The notes beneath the pieces were generated by a model. It ran no database searches. It had not been told where the DNA came from and worked only from the letters and a program-made list of their open reading frames with translations. Below are positions 16,463-23,708 of a stretch of 36,109 bases of DNA, in pieces (position 1 is the first letter of the stretch; each line of letters begins with the position of its first letter). Both the position numbers and the translations under genes were made by a program. Origin of the DNA: Myxococcota bacterium (GTDB lineage Bacteria > Myxococcota_C > UBA6777); contig JAKLKB010000116.1 in assembly GCA_023150835.1 (NCBI GenBank), positions 1 to 36,109 of the forward strand, in the 5' to 3' direction.

Positions 16463-16878
16463 TGAATCCGTTGTTTTTGGGCCTAGCAGCAGGCGGGATC
16501 GTGATCATCGTTATGCTACATTATGTTTTAGGCCAAACCAAAACCCGAGAGATGCCGCAAGAGCAGGAGATCCGCGATCGTTTTCATGCAGCGATCGGTG
16601 AAACGCCCGAAGCTCTCGCCCTCTGCCAAACCATGGCTTTTGCCCTTGACCGCAAAAGCCAACAGATCTGGGTGTTGTTTGTGCATGGTCTACACCTCAA
16701 CTTGCGCAGCTATGGGCGCTCAAGTATCCGCTCTTTGCGCATCCAAGGACCCCCGCTTTGTCTCGATCTACGCATCCGATCTTTTGATCGAGGGCGTTTT
16801 TGCGATACATTGCGCGAAGATCAACAAGCACAGGCTGCCCGTTTGTGCGAAACCGTCGCATCATGGGGCGCTGCGTAG
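16462..16878 (+). CDS. Small membrane-anchored protein of unknown function
   Basis: 138-aa protein with one N-terminal membrane helix (about residues 4-24, LFLGLAAGGIVIIVMLHYVL), followed by a soluble domain rich in Arg, Gln and Leu. I recognise no family. The start ATG overlaps the globin stop in a TGATG arrangement and has AAGGAG upstream, so translation is coupled. The hydroxylase starts 13 bases after its stop with its own TAGGAG. Its place between a heme protein and a membrane di-iron enzyme makes an accessory or anchoring role plausible, but nothing in the sequence shows this directly. The cytosolic side of the soluble part is predicted only from the short N-terminus. Confidence 0.72.
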   Translation: MNPLFLGLAAGGIVIIVMLHYVLGQTKTREMPQEQEIRDRFHAAIGETPEALALCQTMAFALDRKSQQIWVLFVHGLHLNLRSYGRSSIRSLRIQGPPLCLDLRIRSFDRGRFCDTLREDQQAQAARLCETVASWGAA

Positions 16879-16891
16879 GAGAAAAAAGACC

Positions 16892-17788
16892 ATGCCACCG
16901 ATCCACCTACCCGATCCAGTTCAATACGCGATCCCGGGCTTTGTGGCGCTAATCATCTTGGAGATGTTGATCGGAAAGCTCCGTCACAAGGCCGAATATG
17001 AGATCCGTGACACCATCGCCAGCCTATTGATGGGCTTTGGCAATCTCTTGACCAAACTACTCACAGGATTCATCACTCTTGCCGTCAGCGTTTGGGTGTA
17101 CCAATACCGCCTATGGACCGTCCCCTTTGCTTGGTGGGCCTTTGTCCTGATCTTTTTCGCCGAAGATCTCTGCTACTACTGGTTTCACCGCATCAGCCAC
17201 GAATCCCGATGGCTGTGGGCGGCTCACGTCAATCACCATTCCTCCCAACACTACAACCTTTCCACCGCACTGCGCCAAACATGGACGGGGTTTCTCTCGG
17301 GGGGATGGCTGCTTTGGCTTCCTTTGGCCTTTCTCGGCTTTCATCCCGCCCTGATCGCCTTCCAAGCAGGCATCAGCCTTGTCTATCAGTTCTGGATCCA
17401 CACCGAAGCCATCGATCGCCTCGGACCTCTCGAATGGATCCTCAATACCCCTTCCCACCACCGCGTCCACCACGCCACCAATCTCAACTACCTCGACAAA
17501 AATTATGGGGGGATCTTGATCCTCTGGGATCGGATATTCGGCACTTTTGAAGCCGAAGACCCCAACGAGCCTTGCGAATACGGCATCCTCAAGCCACTCG
17601 CGACCTTCAACCCCTTCCAGATCGCTTTCCACGAATGGTTCGCCATCCTCCAAGACGCCCTCAAATCCAACCCCTTGTCTGTGCGCCTGCGTTATCTCTT
17701 TGGCCGCCCCGGCTGGAGTCCCGACGGCTCCACGCTCACCGTCCCCCAAATGCGCGCCGCACAACAGCAAAAACAAAACAACCCATAA
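16892..17788 (+). CDS. Fatty acid hydroxylase / sterol desaturase superfamily protein
   Basis: Integral membrane di-iron oxygenase, 298 aa. The eight-histidine signature is complete: HRISH (99-103), HVNHH (112-116) plus His120, His170, and HHRVHH (189-194). Membrane segments lie around residues 12-30, 42-70, 78-97 and 133-167. The enzyme class uses O2 and electrons to hydroxylate or desaturate a lipid, with the active site on the cytosolic face. The C-terminal part after about residue 215 is short and has no cytochrome b5 or reductase domain. Bacterial members act on sterols, carotenoids, alkylglycerols or fatty acids; the substrate cannot be read here. It is the last gene of the globin operon. 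Confidence 0.9.
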   Translation: MPPIHLPDPVQYAIPGFVALIILEMLIGKLRHKAEYEIRDTIASLLMGFGNLLTKLLTGFITLAVSVWVYQYRLWTVPFAWWAFVLIFFAEDLCYYWFHRISHESRWLWAAHVNHHSSQHYNLSTALRQTWTGFLSGGWLLWLPLAFLGFHPALIAFQAGISLVYQFWIHTEAIDRLGPLEWILNTPSHHRVHHATNLNYLDKNYGGILILWDRIFGTFEAEDPNEPCEYGILKPLATFNPFQIAFHEWFAILQDALKSNPLSVRLRYLFGRPGWSPDGSTLTVPQMRAAQQQKQNNP

Positions 17789-17817
17789 ACGACTCTACGC
17801 AACATATTGCAAAAAAA

Positions 17818-17860
17818 CCCGCGTTCGCGCCACTCCACGCGACAGAGCCGTTGATTTGAG
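17818..17860 (+). repeat. R2 fragment, copy E
   Basis: Head segment only of R2 (CCGCGTTCGCG, then the ACTCCACGCGACAGAGCCG block that matches copy A). It begins 30 bases after the hydroxylase stop in the same orientation. The hairpin part is missing and the 9-bp tandem array starts where it would be expected. Confidence 0.6.
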
Positions 17861-17873
17861 AGACCTCTGCTCA

Positions 17874-18071
17874 TTTCCGTACATTCCGTACATTCCGTAC
17901 ATTCCGTACATTCCGTACATTCCGTACATTCCGTACATTCCGTACATTCCGTACATTCCGTACATTCCGTACATTCCGTACTTTCCGTACTTTCCGTACT
18001 TTTCGTACTTTTCGTACATTCCGTACTTTTCGTACTTTTCGTACATTCCGTGCTTTCCGTACATTCCGTGG
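17874..18071. repeat. Tandem array of 22 nine-base units (ATTCCGTAC)
   Basis: Twenty-two consecutive units with an exact 9-bp period. Units 2-12 are identical ATTCCGTAC, and the later units vary at a few bases (TTTCCGTAC, TTTTCGTAC, ATTCCGTGC). The variants are ordered, with the homogeneous block at the left and degenerate units at the right, as expected from slippage spreading from one end. The period is divisible by three, so both strands stay open (Ile-Pro-Tyr or Met-Tyr-Gly repeats), but no start, ribosome site or flanking domain supports a protein. Downstream to 18187 I see only a possible decayed R3-like core at 18130-18170. Confidence 0.97.
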
Positions 18072-18187
18072 ACTCTTCTTTTCGATATCCTCTGCGTGAT
18101 GCCCGCGTTTTGTACCCATGTAAGAGGGGCCATCTGTGGCTTCACCTAACGCCTAGGGTGGCAAAGCCCCATCACCTATCCTACGGA

Positions 18188-20800
18188 CTATTCGTTTTCA
18201 GTCATCTTGGGTAGCGGCCAGCGTCGGAAAAACACTTCCATCAGGGCAGGAAGAAAGACAAGGCAGCCAAACAGCAGGGTGATCAGGCCGATTACTGCGG
18301 TCCATCCCATACTGCGCAGCCCGATATGATCCGAAAAGATCAGCGAAGCAAAGCTGATGACGGTCGTCAACGACGCCATAAAGATCGGACCTCCCATCTC
18401 AAGCTGCACACCCAGCGTCCCCAGTTCGGGTTCTTCGTGATAGCGATGGATCAGATGCACACCCGAGTCGACACCGATCCCCAGCAACGACGGGATCACC
18501 ACGATGTTAAAGAGATTGATCGGCAGGTGGAACACCACTTGGATGATCACCAAACCAAACAGGCCCAACAACAACGGCCACAAGGACATCAGCGTCAGTC
18601 GCAGCGAACGCAAACTCACAAACACCAACAGCGCCACCAACAACAAACTCGCCAAGATCACCACAGGACTGTCGCGTTGAAGGTACTCGATGATCCGCGC
18701 CAAGACGATCGCTTCTCCCGACGGGGAATAGGTCATCCCGCCGACTTTCATCGGCTGCAAGATCTCGCTTAATTGCACCGCATGCCAACCATTCGAGGTT
18801 TTCATGGTGTGTTCTACCGTGACAAGATACCCGTTGATCCTGCGGTAATCATTTTTCTCGTACAAGACGAGATCGCGCTGTATAAACAGGGGAAGATCGC
18901 GCACACCAAAGGCAGAGGCATTGAGCATCTTGCGAAAATCACGAAGCTGCTGGCGTTGTTTGGCGTCCTTGATATCATCGTCTTCGATATCTTGGCTGTC
19001 GAGATAACGCTTGATCTTGCGTAGCCATTGCAGTTTGGCCTGTTGTTCGGAAGGAACGAGATCCAGAGCGCTCAGCGTTGCTTTGACCCGAACATCGGCC
19101 TGTTTGCGTTGCTGGTATTCGGTGCGTGCGCGCTTCATAATCCGTTCTTGGAGTGTCTTGGTATCGGGTTGATTGTCTGTGATGTACACGACAGGACTGG
19201 TGTCTTGGCGGGAGATCTTTTTGAATTTTTCCCATCGCTGGTTTTGCTCGCGCAGCCCGCCTTGTTGGAAAGACAACTTGGTGAAATCGTACTCAAAAGG
19301 CAGCCGAGGCAAAAGCACCAAAAAAGCCACAACAGTCACGATCCCCAGAAACATGACGCTCCGAGAGAACGGGAAGTCATGACCCCAATGGCGCGTTCGG
19401 ATCACCGAAACAGCCCCAGCCATCGGCCCCCGATGCTCAAAGATCGCGATCATCGCAGGCATCACGGTACACATCGCCAACAAACACAAGAAAACACCCA
19501 CGCCCCCGATCAAACCAAACTGCGAAAATCCCCGAAAGCGGCTGATCATCAGCGCAAAAAAGCCCGCTGCTGTGGTTGCCGCTCCCACCGCGATCGCCAA
19601 ACCCGTCCAACGAAAGGTGTGTTCGAGCGATTCGTCGATGCTGTGGCCTTTTTTGCGCTCTTCGAGATAACGATCCAACAAGTAGATCCCATAATCGATC
19701 CCCAACCCCAACAACAACACCGCAATAAACCCCGTCAGCGTGTTGAGATAACCGATCATCAGATAGGTCAGGCCCATCGTCCACAACAAACCCATCCCCA
19801 GCGGGATCGGGATCAACCACAACGACCGCTTGCGCCGAAAAAACAAAAACAACAGCAGCATCAAGATCCCTGCCGTCGCTCCAAACGATTGAAAGAGTTC
19901 ACGGCGTATCCCGTCGTATTCTTGAAGGGCCGCCAAAAATCCCCCGCTATAGGTCACTTCCATCTTCGGATGAAAGCGTTTCGCATCGACTTCTTTGGCG
20001 AGCCTCATCAGGTCCGGGATAAATTGCTTGCCAAAGTCCAGATCCGTCGAGACACCACGCGGGCGGATCACCAAGGCCGAATGGACGTTGCCGCCTTGAT
20101 CCACCCGCATCGCTTCGGGAAATCCTTCGCTGCGATCGCGGTATCTGTCTTCGATATCTTTGTAATCAAACCCCGGATCTTTCGCCTCTTTGCCGATCAG
20201 ATCCAACGATGACTGTTTTTTGCGCATCTCATAGCGGATCTTTTGCCGTAGCCGATCATAGAGCTTGCCGAGATCATCGACGCCCAAATAAAGCAACTGA
20301 TGCTTTTCAAAAAACGCTCGTTCCATCCGATGATACGCAAAGATCACCATCGGCGTCTTTTCAAAATGGCGCAGCCATGCGGAAACTTGGGACTGGATGT
20401 AAGCATCTGGATAACGAGAAAGGTGGAAGATATCGCGCAACATCCCGTGCATCCGCTCATATTGATCATCGAGCGCCGCTTCGATGGTGCTCGGAGGCGG
20501 CGCAAAAAGCTCCGTCAAACGGTCGCGCAAAGCCAGCAGATACGCTTCGTTTTGTTTTGCATCGGGAGACGTTGCGATCACAGCCTGATAGCCGAGACCA
20601 TCGTTGGCTTCGATCACACGCTTGAGCGTCTTGGAAGAGGGCAGATCCTTCGGAAGCAAGGTCAAAAAGTCATTTTTGAGTTCGAGTTTTGTGGACCACC
20701 ACAAACAAAAGCCCGAAAAGATCAAGGCTGCGATCAACGTTGTCCACGGATTGCGTCGGCAAAGGTGCGAGATCGCTAGAGGGAAGGAAAAAAACCGCAT
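18188..20800 (-). CDS. MMPL/RND-family lipid exporter
   Basis: Inner-membrane transporter of 870 aa with two MMPL-type halves. Each half has one helix, a large periplasmic domain and a five-helix bundle. The paired signatures GLGIDYGIYLLDRY in the first half and GIGVDSGVHLIHRY in the second hold the Asp residues used for proton coupling in this superfamily. The first helix (about 18-36) is followed by LPKDLPSSK, typical of hopanoid-associated HpnN-like and other lipid-moving members. I start at the ATG at 20800, with GGGAG about 10 bases upstream; the longer frame adds a soluble segment before the first helix. No hopanoid gene is nearby, so the cargo is unassigned. Confidence 0.88.
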   Translation of the reverse strand: MRFFSFPLAISHLCRRNPWTTLIAALIFSGFCLWWSTKLELKNDFLTLLPKDLPSSKTLKRVIEANDGLGYQAVIATSPDAKQNEAYLLALRDRLTELFAPPPSTIEAALDDQYERMHGMLRDIFHLSRYPDAYIQSQVSAWLRHFEKTPMVIFAYHRMERAFFEKHQLLYLGVDDLGKLYDRLRQKIRYEMRKKQSSLDLIGKEAKDPGFDYKDIEDRYRDRSEGFPEAMRVDQGGNVHSALVIRPRGVSTDLDFGKQFIPDLMRLAKEVDAKRFHPKMEVTYSGGFLAALQEYDGIRRELFQSFGATAGILMLLLFLFFRRKRSLWLIPIPLGMGLLWTMGLTYLMIGYLNTLTGFIAVLLLGLGIDYGIYLLDRYLEERKKGHSIDESLEHTFRWTGLAIAVGAATTAAGFFALMISRFRGFSQFGLIGGVGVFLCLLAMCTVMPAMIAIFEHRGPMAGAVSVIRTRHWGHDFPFSRSVMFLGIVTVVAFLVLLPRLPFEYDFTKLSFQQGGLREQNQRWEKFKKISRQDTSPVVYITDNQPDTKTLQERIMKRARTEYQQRKQADVRVKATLSALDLVPSEQQAKLQWLRKIKRYLDSQDIEDDDIKDAKQRQQLRDFRKMLNASAFGVRDLPLFIQRDLVLYEKNDYRRINGYLVTVEHTMKTSNGWHAVQLSEILQPMKVGGMTYSPSGEAIVLARIIEYLQRDSPVVILASLLLVALLVFVSLRSLRLTLMSLWPLLLGLFGLVIIQVVFHLPINLFNIVVIPSLLGIGVDSGVHLIHRYHEEPELGTLGVQLEMGGPIFMASLTTVISFASLIFSDHIGLRSMGWTAVIGLITLLFGCLVFLPALMEVFFRRWPLPKMTENE

Positions 20801-20946
20801 CGGCTCGCGCTCCCTGTTGAGGGCCGTATGTATCGTTTCTGCAACACCGTTGCACACAAAATACACAAAAGAAGAAAGATCCTGCGGACTTCGGCGTCTG
20901 CTTCAGGATGGAGATAACACGGCGTGCGGAGGCTTGCGAATTTTGT

Positions 20947-20970
20947 ACCGCCCCTCCACGTCAGGGCGGT
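20947..20970 (-). terminator. Possible terminator hairpin after the DoxX-like gene
   Basis: Perfect ACCGCCC/GGGCGGT arms around a 10-base loop, 65 bases past the DoxX-like stop. On the minus strand it is followed by ACAAAATT, which is only weakly T-rich, so termination is uncertain. Confidence 0.35.
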
Positions 20971-21034
20971 AGCCGTTCTCAGCGGTCGGATCGGAGGATT
21001 GAAGGTCAGAGGTTCGGGCGGATGCGCTCCGTTC

Positions 21035-21445
21035 CTAGAGCTTAGGGGATTGCAGGATATACCAGAGGATCGCAGTCAGACTGGCGTAATAAAAAGAATT
21101 GGCAGCCCCCGCAAAATCAAAGGTCACACGCTGACCAAAGCACAGGATGGAAAACAAAAAGATCGCCCCAAGAAGTCCCCAACTCATCCAATAGCGCGGC
21201 GTCCCAAGCGCGCTCACCCCAAAACTCAAGGCAGCCAAAACAAACAGCACCGCCACCACCAGCTCGATCAACGCGATCGTCCACCACAACAAGGGCAGCG
21301 GAGCCAAACGACCCAGCCAACTCTTCGCAAATTGCTCGCGAAACCAATCAGGAACCCCGCCGCCAAGCAGCTTGGACAGCGAAGCCTCCCCAAACACCAC
21401 CAGAAAAAGCACGACGATAGCACATTGAAAAACCAGCGATTGCAA
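21035..21445 (-). CDS. DoxX-like small membrane protein
   Basis: 136-aa integral membrane protein with about four helices (near residues 5-20, 48-72, 80-104 and 114-132). The helix pattern, an N-terminal FGEASLSKLLGG turn and a Trp-Phe-rich first loop resemble DoxX/MauE-type proteins, some of which take part in thiol or quinone redox chemistry. No Cys pair is visible, so a redox role is not supported directly. The start is a TTG at 21445 with AAAGGAG 8 bases upstream; no ATG exists before the first helix. It is followed, 234 bases later, by the MMPL exporter on the same strand, with a possible terminator between them. Confidence 0.65.
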   Translation of the reverse strand: MQSLVFQCAIVVLFLVVFGEASLSKLLGGGVPDWFREQFAKSWLGRLAPLPLLWWTIALIELVVAVLFVLAALSFGVSALGTPRYWMSWGLLGAIFLFSILCFGQRVTFDFAGAANSFYYASLTAILWYILQSPKL

Positions 21446-21468
21446 GGGCGCTCTCCTTTTTGTGTGGG

Positions 21469-21598
21469 GTGATACGAAATCCGCCCGTTGTGTGCGTAAA
21501 GAGGTCGGTGCAGCACCCTGTGGCTGCCCTAGAATCGGGTGCCTACGTACTTCCCTTTGCTGTGTGCATCACTCGGATATCGTATGACTCTGTACGCC
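21469..21598 (+). repeat. R3 element, copy C
   Basis: Complete single-core copy, 130 bp, from GTGATACGAAATCCGCCCG to CTCGGATATCGTATGAC. The core stem is shortened to GCAGC/GCTGC around ACCCTGTG. It lies between the pdxH end and the DoxX-like start, beside that gene's ribosome site. Confidence 0.78.
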
Positions 21599-21685
21599 CC
21601 GAACACAAGGACAAAACCGATCAGGGCGGTGTGTTCGGACTTTTGGACAAGGTATGTCGTGTAGGCGCAAACCAACGAACGGGCA

Positions 21686-22330
21686 TCATGGCGCAAGGCG
21701 TTCGAGGACCCAACCTTCACCCTCGCGGCGATAGTTGACGCGGTCGTGCAAGCGACTGGGGCGACCTTGCCAAAACTCGATGGCCTCGGGTTCGAGGCGA
21801 TAACCGCCCCAATGCGGAGGGCGCGGCACAAGCTCGGTGTGGGCGTATTGATCAGCGATCTCGCGCTCGCGTTGTTCGAGGGCTTGGCGATTGGGCAAGA
21901 CCGCACTTTGGGGAGAGGCCCACGCCCCGATCTGACTGGCTTTTGGGCGTGTACGAAAGTATTCATCCGACTCGATCGCCGAGACTTTTTGGATCCGCCC
22001 GTCGATACGCACTTGTCGTTGCAAGGCCGACCACCAAAACACCAACGAAGCATACGGATTTTCCGCCATCTGCTGCCCTTTGTGGCTGTTGTAGTTGGTA
22101 AAAAATACGAAGCCTTTTTGATCGAACCCTTTGAGCAAGACCACACGGGCGGTTGGGCGGCCTGTTGCATCGGCGGTGGCAAGCACCATCGCGTTGGGTT
22201 CGTGGACTTCGGCTTGAAGGGCTTCTTGGAACCAGTAACCAAATTGATCGAATGGGTTGGGATGTACGGATGACTCGTCCAGTTGCTCTCGTGTGTATTC
22301 TTCCCGCAAAGCGGCGATCTTTTCGTTCAA
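21686..22330 (-). CDS. pdxH: Pyridoxamine 5'-phosphate oxidase
   Basis: FMN enzyme that oxidises pyridoxamine or pyridoxine phosphate to pyridoxal 5'-phosphate, the last step of vitamin B6 synthesis and salvage. The protein is 214 aa, the usual length. It has the [21 protein letters not shown]-binding strand, [10 protein letters not shown], and the C-terminal signature [14 protein letters not shown] choose the TTG at 22330 because AAGGA lies 7 bases upstream and the product then begins at the conserved N-terminal helix. The ATG choices further upstream lie in the end of R3 copy D and would add about 18 repeat-encoded residues. Confidence 0.95.
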   Translation of the reverse strand: MNEKIAALREEYTREQLDESSVHPNPFDQFGYWFQEALQAEVHEPNAMVLATADATGRPTARVVLLKGFDQKGFVFFTNYNSHKGQQMAENPYASLVFWWSALQRQVRIDGRIQKVSAIESDEYFRTRPKASQIGAWASPQSAVLPNRQALEQREREIADQYAHTELVPRPPHWGGYRLEPEAIEFWQGRPSRLHDRVNYRREGEGWVLERLAP

Positions 22331-22352
22331 GGTTCGATCCTTTCTGTTTGAA

Positions 22353-22703
22353 GTGATACGAGATCCGCCCATCGTATGCGCCAATATGTAGGGGCAGCCC
22401 CATAGGCGCCTTGTGAAGCGGAGGAAAGCCCCCCACCCCGCCCTCCCCCGTGAACAGGGGAGGGAGCGAAAGTCGGAAGCATCGGGGATTTTGTTTTTTC
22501 ATGACGCACGCTGTATGCACCAAATGCAGACGCTGCCCGTTCCAAGGGGGGAGAAAAAAAAGGCGATCAAGACCGACTCTACGAGGTTTCCACCTTAACA
22601 AGGCGCGTATGGGGGCAGCCCCCTGTGGCACGGCTGCCCAAAAACAGGGCGTCTACAGCGGATCGCGCCTACCCTTCGCGCACATCTCTCGGATATCGCG
22701 TGG
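22353..22703 (+). repeat. R3 element, copy D (interrupted by R1)
   Basis: The left end GTGATACGAGATCCGCCC (22353-22370) leads to GTAGGGGCAGCCCC. That sequence is then broken by R1 copy C and resumes at GGGGCAGCCCCCTGTGG (22612). The right end CTCGGATATCGCG is at 22688-22700. If R1 and one duplicated palindrome are removed, the core matches the uninterrupted R3 copies, apart from a CAC insertion in the hairpin. The remaining gap to the GST start (22704-22898) holds only a GCGGCGGACCGCCGC palindrome near 22770. Confidence 0.8.
22402..22610 (+). mobile_element. R1 element, copy C (complete, 209 bp, with target duplication)
   Basis: The termini ATAGGCGCCTTGTGAAG (22402-22418) and CTTAACAAGGCGCGTAT (22594-22610) are inverted repeats identical at 15 of 17 positions. 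The flanks are GGGGCAGCCCC on the left (22391-22401) and the same 11 bases on the right (22612-22622), with one extra G between. The element lacks about 30 bases that carry the second hairpin in copies A and B. Insertion inside R3 copy D with a flanking duplication is the best evidence that R1 moves. It encodes no transposase. Confidence 0.85.
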
Positions 22704-22898
22704 CTTGTTGGATGGGGGCTTGGGTTGGATTCGAATGCGCCGTGCCGACACAACCCACGCGAGAGCAGCGGCGGACCGCCGCCCTTCCGAACGTACGATG
22801 CCCCGCTGTACAACGATCTACCGCACTTCACAAGCCCCTTTTTTTGTACTATACACCCAAACGGAACCATCCAACCGCGTAATTTCTAGGAGTATCTC

Positions 22899-23516
22899 GT
22901 GAAACTGTACTGTCACCCCGCCTCGCACAATGTGCGCCGTGTTCTCGCGCTGATCAAACACCTTTCTTTGGATGTCGAGATCTGCGAAGTCGATCTGTTC
23001 CAAGGCGCAACCCGTAAGCCCGAGTATCTTGCGATGAATCCCTTTGGAGGCGTCCCTGCTTTGCAAGATGGCGACTTCGTTTTGACCGAAAGCAACGCCA
23101 TCATGCAATACCTCGCCTCACAAAAGCCCAACTCCCTGTGGCCCGAAGATCTCCGACTGCGCGCCGATATCACACGCTGGCAATTTTGGGAGACGGCCCA
23201 ATTCGGCCTCGCCTGTAGCGGCCTGCTCGTCGAATATCTGCTCAAAGGGATGCGCGGCCAAGAACCCGACCCGACAAAAGTCCAAGAAGCGCTGTCCCGT
23301 TTTAACCGAGCAGCCGGCATCATGAACACACACCTCGCCAAACACGACTACCTTGTCGGCGATCAACTCACCCTCGCCGACCTCTCCATCGCTGCCGATC
23401 TCACGTACGCCACCGTCTCCCGTATCCCACTCGAAACCTACCCCCACATCCAACGCTGGTACGAGCGCATCAGCGCCCTCCCCGCTTGGCTTGCCACACA
23501 GCCCCAAAACGGCTAA
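22899..23516 (+). CDS. Glutathione S-transferase family protein
   Basis: Cytosolic GST-fold protein, 205 aa. The N-terminal thioredoxin-like domain starts KLYCHPASHNVRRV, with a Ser or Cys at the usual activating position. NPFGGVPAL carries the cis-proline, and TESNAIMQYL is the glutathione-contact Glu-Ser motif. The all-helical C-terminal domain (about 85-200) has LVGDQLTLADLSIAADL, the conserved N-capping segment. The start is GTG at 22899 with TAGGAG 6 bases upstream. It stands alone on the plus strand and converges on the kinase gene. Many such bacterial proteins detoxify electrophiles, but no substrate can be read here. Confidence 0.93.
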   Translation: MKLYCHPASHNVRRVLALIKHLSLDVEICEVDLFQGATRKPEYLAMNPFGGVPALQDGDFVLTESNAIMQYLASQKPNSLWPEDLRLRADITRWQFWETAQFGLACSGLLVEYLLKGMRGQEPDPTKVQEALSRFNRAAGIMNTHLAKHDYLVGDQLTLADLSIAADLTYATVSRIPLETYPHIQRWYERISALPAWLATQPQNG

Positions 23517-23552
23517 GGCGAAACGGGCATCGTTCCTTTGGCCTCGTGCGGG

Positions 23553-23648
23553 ACTCATACAAAATCCGCTCATCGTGTACACGAAAAATGTAGGGGCAGC
23601 CCCCTGTGGCTGCCCTATTACAGGGCGTCTACAGCAAATCGCACCGAC
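23553..23648 (+). repeat. R3 element, copy E (right end decayed)
   Basis: Left end ACTCATACAAAATCCGCTC, then an intact core (GGGGCAGCC-CCCTGT-GGCTGCCC, followed by ACAGGGCGTCTACAG). The right terminal repeat is not recognisable. It lies in the convergent space between the GST and the kinase, where a terminator for both would be expected; the core hairpin could serve that purpose. Confidence 0.7.
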
Positions 23649-23708
23649 CCCACAAAAACCATCCAACGACATCGGTGTCTGTTCTGCTCCGAAAGCCAAG
23701 GCTTGCTC

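Noticed and set aside
17795-18145. Met-Tyr-Gly repeat protein on the minus strand (and Ile-Pro-Tyr frame on the plus strand)
   Set aside because: Both are by-products of a 9-bp repeat without stops; there is no ribosome site, signal or conserved flank.
18130-18170. Further R3 copy with AGGGGCCATCTGTGGC
   Set aside because: Only a short part of the core is similar and no terminal repeat is visible; mentioned only as a possible remnant.
22730-22800. tRNA-like T-arm sequence near GGTTGGATTCGAATG
   Set aside because: No acceptor stem, anticodon arm or CCA-compatible end could be formed around it.
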